From assembly GCA_029961685.1 (NCBI GenBank), contig JARWKL010000010.1, positions 17,691,931-17,755,930 of the forward strand: a stretch of DNA of 64,000 nucleotides. Reading direction: 5' to 3'. The notes beneath the pieces were generated by a model. The model saw only the letters and a list, made by a program, of their open reading frames with translations, was not told where the DNA came from and did not search any database. This DNA is from Aristolochia californica (taxonomy: Eukaryota > Streptophyta > Magnoliopsida > Piperales > Aristolochiaceae). Of the stretch, positions 50,324 through 63,071 are shown piece after piece (position 1 is the first letter of the stretch; each line of letters starts with the position of its first letter). Both the position numbers and the translations under genes were made by a program.

Positions 50324-52981
50324 GGGCTTTATTTTTGTGAGGAATGAATTATGGATTGAGAGTAAAGACTCAGTTAGAAATCCCCCGCCTCCCCCTTTTC
50401 CCAACGATTGCAGAACCTGATATATTAAAAATAAAAGGTGTTTCCAATCACTACTAATTATAGACACGTTTTGGAATTATCTCTCTCTACGTTTGTGCAT
50501 TGTGCATTGCCATTATAGATGCATAATTTTTTATTAAATCAAAACTTGAGTTTTCAATTTCCCTTCATCTCATCAACAAAAAGAGAGATAAAAGTTAAAT
50601 AGATCACAACAAAATGAAAATTTTAGTGTTTATGTATGGAAAGAATTTAAAGCAATAACAAATTTAAGTAAAGAAAATTTATTCACACACCACAAATGGA
50701 CACAAAAGTTTTGTTATCCAAGTTAGGGAAATTCCACTAGTTCAACCTTAATAGCTCGGAATTTTATAAGAAAGAGATTTTTCTACATGTCTTAAAAAAA
50801 TGGATATGCATGCTTGAATCATATTAAAGATGCAAAGGACCTATGAATCCAAACCTTTTAAAAAGAATAAAATTAAATTACCAAGTGAACGTGCGATGTG
50901 ATATTTACCTGAGTCAAACTAGGCATTATTTTGCCCATTTACCAAAAGATGACCTAACGATCATAGATTGTAAACTAACTTTTCATGTGTAACGGGCTAT
51001 ATTTTTGTAAGGAATGACTTATGGATTGGGAGTCAACACTCAGTTAAAAATCCCTTGCCTCCCCCTTTTCCTGACGAATGCAGAACTTCGTATATAAAAA
51101 CTAAAAAGATTATAAAATCCCTAAAAATTACAGACAGTTTTTGGAATTTTCACTCTCTACATTTCGATTTTAGATGTATACTTTTTGTTAAATCAATTTC
51201 CCTTTATCTCGTAAACAAAAAAAGGGATAAAAGGCAAATAGATCATAACAAAATGAAAATTTTAGAGCTTATTTATGCAATGAATTTTAAGAAATAACAA
51301 ATGTATGTAAAGAAAATTTATTCACACACCAAAAATGAACAAAAAAATTTTGTTATCCAAACTTGGGAAATTCCACTAGTTCAACCCTAAAAGCTTAGAA
51401 TTTTATAAGAAAGAGATTTTTCTACACTTGTTTTAAAAAATGGATATGCATGCTAGAAACATATTAAAGATGCAAATGAGCTATGGATCCAAACCTTTCA
51501 AAGAGAATAACATTAAATTCCAAAGTGAACTTGCGGTGGAAAATTTAGCCATGTCAAACAAGCCATTTTGTTGCCCACTTACAAAAAGCTGACCTATCGA
51601 GCATAAATGATTGTAAAGTGATTTATCTTGCGTAATGGACTATATATTTGTAAGGGATGACCTATAGATTGGGTTTCAACTCTCAGTTAAAAATCCCCCG
51701 CCTCCCCCTTTTCCCGACGATTGTAGAACCAGATATATAAAAACTAAAAGTGTTTATAATCGGTAAAAATTACAAATAATTTTTGAATTATCTCTCTCTA
51801 CATTTGTGCATTGTAAATTTCCCTTTTAGATGTATACCTTTTTGTTAAATAAAAACTTGAGTTTTTACTTTCCCTTCATCTCGTAAAAAAAAAAAAAGAT
51901 TAAAGGCAAATAGATCACAAGAAAATGAAATTTTTAGAGTTTATGTATGGAAAGAATTTAAAGCAATATAAATTTAAGTAAAGAAAATTTATTCACACAC
52001 CACAAATGAACAAAAAAGTTTTGTTATCCAAGTTAGGGTAATTCCACTAGTTCAACACTAATAGCTCAAAATTTTATAAGAAAGAGATTTTTCTACACAT
52101 GTTTTAAAAAATGGATATGCATGCTTGAATCGTGTTAAAGATGTAAATGACCTATGGATCCAAACCTTTTAAAGAGAATAATATTAAATTCCCAAGTGAA
52201 CGTGCGGTGGGATATTTACTCGAGTTAAACAAACCATTATTTTTCACATTTACCAAAAGCTGACCTAACGATCATAGATGATTGTATAGTGATTTATCAT
52301 GCGTAACGGGATATATTTATGTGAGGAATGACTTATGGATTGAGAGTCAACACTCAGATAGAAATCCCCCGCCTCCCCCTTTTCCCGACGATTAAAGAAC
52401 CTGATATATAAAAACTAAAAGGTGTTTACAATCATTAATCATTATAGACACTTTTTGGAATTATCTCTCTCTACGTTTGTGCATTGTGCATTTCCATTAT
52501 AGATGCATACTTTTTTCTTAAATCAAAACTTGAGTTTTCACTTTCCCTTCATCTCATAAACAAGAAAAGAGATAAAAGGCAAATAGATCACAACAAAATG
52601 AAAATTTTAGAGTTTATGTATGGAAAGAATTTAGAGCAATAAAAAATTTAAGTAAAGAAAATTTATTCACACACCACAAATGAACACAAAAGTTTTGTTA
52701 TCCAAGTTTGGGAAATTCCACTTGTTCAACCTTAATAGCTGGGAATTTTATAAGAAAGAGATTTTTCTATACATGTTTTAAAAAAGGGATATGCATGCTT
52801 GAATCATGTTAAAGATTCAAAGGACCTATGGATCCAAACCTTTTAAAATGAATAACATTAAATAACCAATTGAAAGTGCGGTGTGATATTTACCCGAGTC
52901 AAACAAACCATTGTTTTGCCCATTTACAAAAAGATGTCCTAACGATCATAGATGATTATAAACTAATTTTTCATGCGTAAC
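50324..52981 (+). repeat. Higher-order block C, copy 1 (units 78-81)
   Basis: Unit starts: 50324, 50994, 51636, 52308. The four units recur in the same order as units 86-89, eight units downstream. Diagnostic pairs: unit 78/86, gtgaggaat with attgagagt.aagactca and aaaggac; unit 79/87, cccttgcctcccccttttcc with an unusual cgtatat or catatat, and aaaaagattataaaatcccta; unit 80/88, tatatatttgtaagggatg with gggtttcaactctcag; unit 81/89, ggatatattt.tgtgaggaatg with gatagaaatcccccg and aaagatgtcctaacg. Unit 79 is 642 bp because of two small deletions; its partner 87 is full length. Confidence 0.87.
50994..51635 (+). repeat. Unit 79, two short deletions
   Basis: The unit is 642 bp long. Near 51158-51170 acatttcgattttag replaces the longer acatttgtgcattg...ccattttag form, and near 51190-51202 the aaaacttgagtttt stretch is missing (taaatcaatttccc). 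The partner unit 87 keeps both segments. Confidence 0.8.
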
Positions 52982-53269
52982 GGGCTATATTTTTGTATTG
53001 GAATGACTTATGGATTGGGAGGCAACACTAAGTTAAAAATCCCTTGACTCCCCCTTTTCCCGACGATTGAAGAAGTTGATATATAAAAACTAAAAAGAGT
53101 TTAATATCCCTAAAAATTACACACACTTTTTGGAATTATCTCTCTATATATTTTTGCATTGTGCATTAACATTTTAGATGTATACATTTTTCCTAAATCA
53201 AAACTTGAGTTTTCACTTTCCCTTCATCATGTAAACAAAAAAATAGATAAAAGGCAAATAGATCACAAG

Positions 53270-55050
53270 AAAATGAAAATTTTAGAGTTTATGTATGGAA
53301 CTAATTAGAAGCAATCAATAATGTACGTAAAGAAAATTTATTCACACACCACAATTGAACAAAAAAATTTTATAATCCAAGTTTGGGAAATTCCTCGAGT
53401 TTGACCCTTATAGCTCGGAATTTTATTAGAAAAATATTTTTCAACACATGTTTTGAAAAATGGATATGCATGCTTGAAACTTGTTAAAGATGCAGATGAC
53501 CTATGGATCAAATTTTTTAAAAGAGAATAACATTAAATTCCCAAGTGAACGTGCGTTGGGATATTTACCCGAGTCGAACAAGCCATTTTTTTGCCCATTT
53601 ACAAAAAGCTGACCTAACGATCATAGATGATTGTAAAGTAATTTATCATGCATAGCGGGCTATATTTTTGTAAGGAATGACTTATAGATTGGGTTTCAAC
53701 ATTCAGTTAAAAATCCCACACCTCCCCCATTCACGACGATTGTAGAACCTCATATATAAAAACTAAAAAGTGTTTGTAATATGTAAAAATTACAGACACT
53801 TTTTTGAATTATCTCTCTCAAAATTTATTCATTGTGAATTTCTATTTTAGATATATACTTTTTTCTTAAAAGAAAACTTGAGTTTTCACTTTCCCTTCAT
53901 CTCGTAAACAAAAAATGAGATAAGACGCAAATAGATCACAAAAAAATGAAAATTTTAGAGTTTATGTATGGAAAGAATTTAAAGAAATAAAAAATATAAG
54001 TAAAGAAAATGTATTCAAACACCACAAATAAACTCAAAAGTTTTATTATTCATGTTTGGAAAATTCCACTAGTTCAACCCTTATAGCTCGGAATTTTATA
54101 AGAAAGATATTTTTCTATGCACTTTTAAAAAATGGATATGCATGCTTCAAACATGTTAAAGATTAAAATGACCTATGGATCAAAACCTTTAATATACAAT
54201 AATATTAAATTCCCTAGTGAACATGCGGTGGGATATTTACCTGTGTCAAAGAATCCATTACTTTGCCCATTCACGAAAAGCAGACCTAACGATCATAGAT
54301 CATTGTAAAGTCATTTATCATGAGTAACGAGCAATATTTTTGTAAGGAAAGACTTAAGGATTGGGAGTCAACACTCAGTTAAAAATTCCCCGCCTCCCCC
54401 TTTTCCCGACAATTGCAGAACCTGATATATAAAAACTAAAAAGAGTTTACAATCCCTAAAAATTATAGACACTTTTTGGAATAATCTCTCTCTAAATTTT
54501 TGCATTGTGCATTTCCATTTTAGAAGTATACTTTTTTCTTAAATCAAAACTTGAGTTTTCCATTGCCCTATATCTCGTAAACAAAAAAAGAGATAAAAGG
54601 CAAATAGATCACAACAAAATGAAAATTTTAGATTTTATCTATGGAAATAATTTAAAGTAATAAAAAATGTAAGTAAAAAAAATTTATTCACACACCACAA
54701 ATGAACACAAAACTTTTGGTATCCAAGTTTTGGAAATTTCACTAGTTCAACCCTAATAGCTCGGAATTTTATAAGAAAGAGATTTTTCTACACATGTTTT
54801 AAACAACGGATATGCAACTTGGAAACATGTTAAAGATTCAAATGACCTATGGATCCAAACCTTTTAAAGAGAATAACATTAAATTCCCAAGTGAACGTGC
54901 GGTGGGATATTTACCCGAGTCTAACAAGCCATTATTTTGCCCATTTACAAAAAGCTCACCTAACGACCATAGAAGATTGTAGAGTGATTTATCAAGCGTA
55001 ATGGGCTATATTTTTGTATGGAATGAGTTATAGATTGGGTTTCAACACTC
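53270..55050 (+). repeat. Higher-order block D, copy 1 (unit 82 3' half to start of unit 85)
   Basis: Unit starts inside or near: 52982 (82), 53657 (83), 54329 (84), 55003 (85). This block matches units 92-95 ten units downstream. Shared variants are gaacaaaaaaattttataatc/gtaatc and cccg.gtcgaacaagcc or cccgattcgaacaagcc (82/92), cccacacctccccc and acttgagttttcac after aaaagaaa (83/93), ttccccgcctccccc with aacttttggtatc (84/94), and the rare agaagattgtagagtg with tatcaagcg at the 84/85 boundary. Unit-start offsets are 6725, 6724, 6724 and 6723 bp. The 5' half of unit 85 differs from that of 95. Confidence 0.85.
54388..54407 (+). other. Conserved pyrimidine tract, representative copy (unit 84)
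   Basis: CCCCGCCTCCCCCTTTTCCC is near-universal in the array at about 60-80 bp after the unit start; on the minus strand it is a homopurine run broken by a single C. The consensus has three runs of three or more G on the minus strand, so a canonical four-run G-quadruplex needs the poly-C variants. The resemblance of the minus strand to a retroelement polypurine tract is noted as speculation only. Confidence 0.6.
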
Positions 55051-55676
55051 TGTTAAAAATCCCCCGCCTCCCCCTTTTCCCTACTATTGCAGAACCTGAC
55101 ATATAAAAACTAAAAAGAGTATACAATCCCTAAAAATTACAAACACTTTTTGGAATTATCTCTCTCTACTTTTGTGCATTGTGCATTTCCTTTTTAGAAG
55201 TATACTTTTTTCTTAAATCAAAACTTGATTTTTCACTTTCCCTTCATCTCGTAAACAAAAAAAGAGATAAAAGCCAAATAGATCACAACCAAATGAAAAT
55301 TTTAGAGTTTTTGTATGGAAAGAATTTTAAGCAATAACAAATGTAAGTAAATAAAATTTATTCACACACCACAAATGAACCCAAAAGTTTTGTTATCCAA
55401 GTTTGGAAAATTCCACAGGTTCAACCCAATTAGCTCGGAATTTTATAAGAAAGAGATGTTTCTACACATGTTTTAAAAAATGGATATGCATGCTTGAAAC
55501 ATGTTAAAGATGAAAATGGCCTATGGATCCAAACCTTTTAAAGAGAATAACATTAAATTTCCAAGTGAACGTGCGGTGGGATATTTACACGAGTTAAAGA
55601 AACCATTATTTTGCACATTTACAAAAAGCTGACCTAACGATTATAGATGATTGTATAGTGATTTATCATGCGTAAC

Positions 55677-58369
55677 GGGCTATATTTTTGTGAGGAATAC
55701 CTTGTGGATTGAGAGTGAAGACTCAATTAGAAATCCCCCGCCTCCCCCTTTTCCCGATGATTGTAGAACCTGATATATTAAAAATAAAAGGTGTTTCCAA
55801 TCACTAATAATTATAAATTTTTTTTGGAATTATCTCTCTCTACGTTTGTGCATTGTGCATTGCCATTATAGATGCATAATTTTTTCTTAAATCAAAACTT
55901 GAGTTTTCACTTTCCCTTCATCTCATCAACAAAAAAAGAGATAAAAGGCAAATAGGTCACAACAAAATGAAAATTCTAGTGTTTATGTATGGAAAGAATT
56001 TAAAGCAATAAAAAATTTAAGTAAAGAGAATTTATTCACACACCACAAATGAACACAAAAGTTTTGTTATCCAAGTTAGGAAAATTCCACTAGTTCAACC
56101 TTAATAGGTCAAAATTTTATAAGAAAGAGATTTTTCTTCACATGTCTTAAAAAAATGGATATGCATGCTTGAATCATATTAAAGATGCAAAGGACTTATG
56201 GATCCAAACCTTTTAAAAAGAATAAGATTAAATTACCAAGTGAACGTGCGGTGTGATATTTACCTGAGTCAAACAAGGCATTATTTTGCCCATTTACAAA
56301 AAGATGACCTAACGAACATAGATGATTGTAAACTAACTTTTCCTGCGTAACGGGCTATATTTTTCTAAGGAATGACTTATGGATTGGGAGTCAACACTTA
56401 GTTAAAAATCCCTTGCCTCCCCCTTTTCCTGATGATTGCAGAACGTCATATATAAAAACTAAAAAGATTATAAAATCCCTAAAAATTACAGACAGTTTTT
56501 GGAATTTTCACTCTCTACTTTTGTGCAATGTACATTTCCATTTTACATGTATACTTTTTTGTTAAATCAAATGTTGTATTTTCAATTTCCCTTTATCTCG
56601 TAAACAAAAAAGGAGATAAAAGGCAAATAGATCACAACAAAAAGAAAATTTTATAACTTATTTATGGAAAGAATTTTAAGCAATAACAAATTTGCGTAAC
56701 GAAAATTTTTTCACACACCGCAAATGAACAAAAAAATTTTGTTATCCAAGTTTGGAAAATTCCACTAGTTCAACCCTAATAGCTCGGAATTTTATAAGAA
56801 AGATATTTTTCTACACTTATTTTAAAAAATGGATATGCATACTAGAAAAATATTAAATATGCAAATGACCTATGGATCCAAACCTTTTAAAGAGAATAAC
56901 ATTAAATTCCCAAGTGAACTTGCGGTGGGATATTTACCCAAGTCAAATAAGCCATTTTGTTGCCCACTTACAAAAAGCTGACCTAACGAGCATAAATGAT
57001 TGTAAAGTGATTTATATTGTGTAATGGGCTATATATTTGTAAGGGATGACCTATAGATTGGGTTTCAACTCTCAGTTAAAAATCCCCCGCCTCCCCCTTT
57101 TTCCGACGATTGTAGAACCAGACATATAAAAACTAAAAGTGTTTATAATCGGTAAAAATTACAAATACTTTTTGAATTATATCTCTCTACATTTGTGAAT
57201 TGTACATTTCCCTTTTAGATGTATACCTTTTTGTTAAATAAAACTTGAGTTTTTACTTTCCTTTCATCTCGTAAAAAAAAAAAAGATTAAAGGCAAATAG
57301 ATCACAAGAAAATGAAAAATTTAAAGTTTATGTATGGAAAGAATTTAAAGCAATATAAATTTAAGTAAAGAAAATTTATTCACACACCACAAATGAACAA
57401 ACAAGTTTTGTTATCCAAGTTAGGGTAATTCCACTAGTTCAACACTACTAGCTCGGAATTATATAAGAAAGAGATTTTTCTACACATGTTTTAAAAAATG
57501 GATATGCATGCTTGAATCATGTTAAAGATGCAAATGACCTATGGATCCAAACCTTTTAAAGAGAATAATATTAAATTCCCAAGTGAACATACGGTGGGAT
57601 ATTTAGTCGAGTTAAACAAACCATTATTTTGCACATTTACAAAAAAGCAGACCTAACGATCATAGATGATTGTATAGTGATTGATCATGCGTAACCGGAT
57701 ATATTTTTGTGAGGAATGACTTATGGATTGAGAGTCAACACTAAGATAGAAATCCCCCGCCTCCCCCTTTTCTCGACGATTACAGAACCTGATATATAAA
57801 AACTAAAAGGTGTTTACAATCACTAATACTCATAGACACTTTTTGGAATTATCTCTCTATACGTTTGTGCATTGTGCATTTCCATTATAGATGCATACTT
57901 TTTTCTTAAATCAAAACTTGAGTTTTCACTTTGCCTTCATCTCATAAAGAAAAACAGAGATAAAAGGCAAATAGATCACAACAAAATGAAAATTTTAGAG
58001 TTTATGTATGGAAAGAATTTAGAGCAATAACAAATTTAAGTAAAGAAAATTTATTCACACACCACAAATGAACACAAAAGTTTTGTTATCCAAGTTTTGG
58101 AAATTCCACTAGTTCAACCTTAATAGCTCGGAATTTTATAAGAAAGAGATTTTTCTACACATGTTTTAAAAAAGGGATATGCATGCTTGAATCATGTTAA
58201 AGATGCAAAGGACCTATGGATCCAAACCTTTTAAAAAGAATAACATTAAATTACCAATTGAAAGTGCGTTGTGATATTTTTTCGAGTCAAACAAGCCATT
58301 ATTTTGCCCATTTACAAAAAGATGTCCTAACGATCATAGATGATTGTAAAGTCATTTATCATGCGTAAC
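55677..58369 (+). repeat. Higher-order block C, copy 2 (units 86-89)
   Basis: Unit starts: 55677, 56352, 57026, 57696. They match units 78-81 in order, with offsets of 5353, 5358, 5390 and 5388 bp. The match holds through most of unit 89 (aattgaaagtgcg, aaagatgtcctaacg) and then switches near 58340: the end of unit 89 (gtaaagtcatttatcatg, taacgagc) resembles the end of unit 83 rather than unit 81. The next unit accordingly begins like unit 84. This is a visible recombination join between two register classes. Confidence 0.85.
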
Positions 58370-59042
58370 GAGCTATATTTTTTTAAGGAAAGACTTAAGG
58401 ATTGGGAGTCAACACTCAGTTAAAAATTCCCCACCTCCCCCTTTTCCCGACGATTGCATAACCTGATATATAAAAACTAAAAAGAGTTTACAATCCCTAA
58501 AAATTATAGATACTTTTTGGAATAATCTCTCTCTACATTTTTGCATTGTGCATTTCCATTTTAGAAGTATACTTTTTTCTTAAATCAAAACTTGAGTTTT
58601 CCCTTTCCCTTTATCTCGTAAACATAAAAAGTGATAAAAGGCAAATAGATTGCAACAAAATAAAAATTTTAGAGTTTATGTATGGAAAGAATTTAAAGCA
58701 ATAATAAATGTAAGTAAATAAAATTTATTCACACACCTCAAATGAATTTAAAAGTTTTGTTATCCAAGTTAGGGAAATTCCTCTAGTTCAACCCTAATAG
58801 CTCAAAATTTTATTAGAAAGAGATTTTTCTACACAAGTTTTAAAAAATGATTATGCATGCTTGAAACATGTTAAAGATGTAAATGACCTATGGATCGAAA
58901 CTTTTTAAATAGAATAATATTAAATTCCAGAGAGAACATGCGATGGGTTATTTACTGAAGTCAAAGAACCATTATTTTACCCGTTTACAAAAAGCCGACC
59001 TAACGATCTTAGATGATTGTAAAGTGATTTATCATGTGTAAC
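58370..59042 (+). repeat. Chimeric unit 90 (84-like 5' half, 95-like 3' half)
   Basis: The 5' half shares with unit 84 the string aaggaaagacttaaggattg, aattcccc.cctcccc, tagaagtatac and gagttttcc. From about 58640-58740 onward it departs from unit 84 and resembles unit 95 instead: aaaccttttaaatagaataa or aaactttttaaatagaataa, an acatgcga.ggg variant, and gatcttagatgattg. Because 84- and 95-type halves normally lie in different units, this unit is best read as the product of unequal exchange inside a monomer. The following unit 91 matches unit 96. Confidence 0.75.
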
Positions 59043-59706
59043 GGGCTATATTTTTGTATGGAATGACTTATGGATTGGGTGTCAAAACTCAGTTAAAAAT
59101 CCCCCGTCTCCCTCTTTTTCTGACGATTGCAGAACCTAATATATAAAAACTAAACATAGTTTACAATCCATAAAAATTACAGACATTTTTTGGAATAATC
59201 TCAATGTACAGTTTTTGCATTGTGCTTTTCCATTTCAGATGTATACTTTTTTCTGAAATAAAGAAATGAGCTTTCACTTTCTCTTTATCTTGTAAACAAA
59301 AAAAGAGATAAAAGGCAAATAGATCACAATAAAATGAAAATTTTAAAGTTGATATATGGAAAGAATTTAAAGCAATAACAAATGTACGTAAAGAAAATTT
59401 ATTCCCACACCACTAATGAACTCAAAAGTTTTGTTATCCAAGTTTGGGAAATTCCACTAGTTCAACCCTAATAGCTCAGAATTTTATAAGAAAGAGATTT
59501 TTCTACAGATGTTTGAAAACATGGATATGCATGCTCGAAACATGCTAAACATTCAAATGACCTATGGATCCAAACCTTTTGAAGAGAATTACAATAAATT
59601 CCCAAGTGCGGTAGGATATTTAACCAACTCAAACAAGCCATTTTTTTCCCATTTAAAAAAAGATGACCTAACGATCATTGATGATTGTAAAGTGATTTAT
59701 CATGCG
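58740..59706 (+). repeat. Higher-order block E, copy 1 (unit 90 3' half plus unit 91)
   Basis: Unit 91 (59043) resembles unit 96 (62400): both have acaatccataaaaattaca, ggaataatctc, an altered tgtaca, gcattgtgcttttcca, a ctg.aataaa in place of cttaaatcaa, and ctttctctttatct. Together with the 3' half of unit 90 it matches the 3' half of 95 plus 96 at a spacing of about 3357 bp, or five units. Confidence 0.78.
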
Positions 59707-59989
59707 TGGCTGTATTTTTGTATAGAATGACTTATGGATAGGGAGTCTACACTCAGTTAAAAATCCCCCGCCTCCCGCTTTTCCCAACGATTGTAGAATA
59801 TGATATATTAAAACTAAAAAGAGTTTTCAATCCCAAAAAATTACAGACGCTTTTTGGAATTATCTCTATCTACATTTGTGCATTGTAAATTTCAATTTTA
59901 GATGTATACATTTTTCTTAATTCAAAACATGAGTTCTCGCTTTCCCTTCATCACGTAAACAAAAAAAGAGATAAAAGGCAAATAGATCG

Positions 59990-61790
59990 CAACAAAATGA
60001 AAATTTTAGAGTTTATGTATGGAAAGAATTTAAAACAATCAGAAATGTACATAAAAAAATTTTATTCACACACCACAAATGAACAAAAAAATTTTGTAAT
60101 CCAAGTTTGGGAAATTCCACTAGTTCAACCCTAATAGCTCAGAATTTTATAAGAAAGAGATTTTTCTACACATGTTTTAAAAAATGGATATGCGTACTAG
60201 AAACTTGTTAAAGATGAAAATGACCTACAGATCAAAAATTTTTAAAGAGAATAACATTAAATTCCCAAGTGAACATGCGGTGGGATATTTACCCGATTCG
60301 AACAAGCCATTTTTTTACCCATTTTCAAAAAGTTGTCCTACCGATCACAGATGATTGCAAAGTGATTTATCTTGCGTAACGGGCTATATTTTTATAAGGA
60401 ATGACTTATAGATTGGGTTTCAACACTCAGTGAAAAATCCCACACCTCCCCTTTTTCACGACAATTGTAGAACCTGATATATAAAAACTAAAAAGTGTTT
60501 ATAATTGGTAAAAATTACAGGCACTTTTTGAATTATCTCTCCCAACATTTTTGCATTGTGCATTTCCATTTTAGATGTATACTTTTTTCTTATAAGAAAA
60601 CTTGAGTTTTCACTTTCCCTTCATCTCGTAAACAAAAAATGAGATAAAAAGCAAATAGATCACAACAAAATGAAAATTTTAGAGTTTATGTATGGAAATA
60701 ATTTAAAGCAATCACAAATTTAAGTAAAGAAAATTTATTCACACACCACAAATGAACTCAAAAGTTTTATTATTCAAGTTTGGGAAATTCCACTAGTTCA
60801 ACCCTTATTGCTCGGAATTTTATAAGAAAGAAATTTTTCTATGCATTTTTAAAAAATGGATATGCATGTTTGAAACATGTTAAAGATGCAAATGACCTAT
60901 GGATCCAAACCTTTAATATAGAATAATATTAAATTCCCTAGTCAACATGCGGTGGGAAATTTACCCGAGTCAAAGAAGCCATTATTTTGCCCATTTACGA
61001 ACACCTGACCTAACAATCATAGATCATTGTAAAGTGATTTATCATGCGTAACGGGCTATATTTTTGTAAGGATTGACTTAAGGATTGGGAGTCAACACTC
61101 AGTTAAAAATTCCCCGCCTCCCCCTTTTCCCGACGATTGCAGAACCTGATATATATATAAGAAAAAAGAGTTTACAATCCTTAAAAATTATCGACACTTT
61201 TTGGAATTATCTCTCTCTAAATTTTTGCATTGTGCATTTCCATTTTAGATGTTTAAATTTTTCTTAAATCAAAACTTGAGTTTTCACTTTCCCATTATCT
61301 CGTAAAAAAAAAAGAGATAAAAGGAAAATAAATCACAACAAAATGAAAATTTTAGAGTTTATGTATGTAAAGAATTTAAAGCAATAAAAAATGTAAGTAA
61401 AGAAAATTTATTCACACACCACAAATGAACACAAAACTTTTGGTATCAAAGTTTGGGAAATTTCACTAGTTCAACCCTAATAGCTCGGAAATTTATAAGA
61501 AAGAGATTTTTCTACACATTTTTAAAAAATGGATATGCAACTTTGAAACATGTTAAAGATGCAAATGACCTATGGATCCAAACCTTTTAAAGAGAATAAT
61601 ATTAAATTCCCTAGTGAACATGCAGTTGGATATTTACCCGAGTCAAACAAGCCATTATTTTGCCCATTTACAAAAAGCTGACCTAACGATCATAGAAGAT
61701 TGTAGAGTGATTTATCAAGCGCAATGGGCTATATTTTTGTAAAGAATGACTTATAGATATGGTTTCAACACTCAGTTAAAAATCTCCTGC
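59990..61790 (+). repeat. Higher-order block D, copy 2 (unit 92 3' half to start of unit 95)
   Basis: Unit starts inside or near: 59707 (92), 60381 (93), 61053 (94), 61726 (95). It is the partner of the 53.3-55.05 kb block at a nearly constant offset of about 6724 bp, so the two copies have gained or lost almost no net length relative to each other. Beyond the start of unit 95 the match breaks: the 5' half of 95 has gtgtgtataatcggtaaaaatt, as in units 80 and 88, whereas unit 85 has gagtatacaatccc. Confidence 0.85.
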
Positions 61791-62079
61791 TTCCCCCTTT
61801 TTCCGACTATTGTAGAACCTGATATATAAAAACTAAAAAGTGTGTATAATCGGTAAAAATTACAGACATTTTTTAGAATTATCTCTCTCTACTTTTTTGC
61901 ATTGTGAATTTCCATTTTAGATGTATACTTTTTTCTTAAATCAAAACTTGAGTTTTCACTTTCCCTTCATCTCGTAAACAAAAAAAGAAATAAAAGCCAA
62001 ATAGATCACAACAAAATGAAAATTTTAGAGTTTATGTATGGAAAGATTTTAAAGCAATAAAAAATGTATGTAAAGAAAA

Positions 62080-63071
62080 TTTATTCACACAACACAAATG
62101 AACTAAAAAGTTTTGTTATCCAAGTTTGGGAAATTCCACTAGCTCAACCCTAATAGCTCAGAATTTTATAAGAAAGAGATATTTCTATGCATGTTTGAAA
62201 AAATAGATATGCATGCTTGAAACATGTTAAAGATGTAAATGACCTATGGATCAAAACCTTTTAAATAGAATAATATTAAATTCCCAAGTGAACATGCGAA
62301 GGGATATTTACTCGAGTCAAACAAGCCAATATTATGCCCATTTACAAAAAGCTGACCTAACGATCTTAGATGATTGTATAGTGATTTATCATGCGTAATG
62401 GACTATATTTTCTTATGGAATGACTTATGGATTGGGAGTCAACACTCAGTTAAAAATCTCCCGCCTCCCCCTTTTCCCGACGATTGCAGAACCTGATATA
62501 TAAAAATTAAAAAGAGTTTACAATCCATAAAAATTACAGATACTTTTTGGAATAATCTCTCTGTACATTTTAGCATTGTGCTTTTCCAATTTATATGTAT
62601 ACATTTTTCTGTAATAAAAACTTGAGTTTTCACTTTCTCTTTATCTCGTAACCAAAAAAAGAGATAAAACGCAAATAGATCGCAATAAAATGAAAATTTT
62701 AGAGTTTATGTATGGAAAGAATTTAAAGCGATCACAAATGTACCTAAAGAAAATTTATTCACACACCACAAATGAACACAAAATTTTTGTTATCCAAGTT
62801 TGGGAAATACCACTAGTTCAACCCTAATAGCTAAGAATTTTATAAGAAAAATATTTTTCTACACAAGTTTTAAAACATGGATATGCATGTTTGAAACATG
62901 TTAAACATGCAAATGACCTATGGATCCAAACCTTTTGAATAAAATAACAATAAATTCGCAAGTGAACGTGTGGTGGGATATTTACCTGAGTCAAACAAGC
63001 CTTTTTTGCCCATTTACAAAAAGCAGACCAAACGATCATAGATGATTGTAAAGTGATTTATCTTGCGTAAT
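62080..63071 (+). repeat. Higher-order block E, copy 2 (unit 95 3' half plus unit 96)
   Basis: This is the partner of 58.74-59.7 kb. Unit 96 starts at 62400. Shared features are gatcttagatgattgta at the unit boundary and the gcattgtgcttttcca variant. The 3' part of unit 96 also keeps aagcagacc in place of the common aagctgacc. Confidence 0.78.

Noticed and set aside
62439..62633. Reverse-strand open frames ending in a glycine-rich stretch (also near 10735 and 23324)
   Set aside because: The glycine run is the translation of the pyrimidine tract read on the other strand. The frame is not kept in most units and has no codon-level conservation visible.
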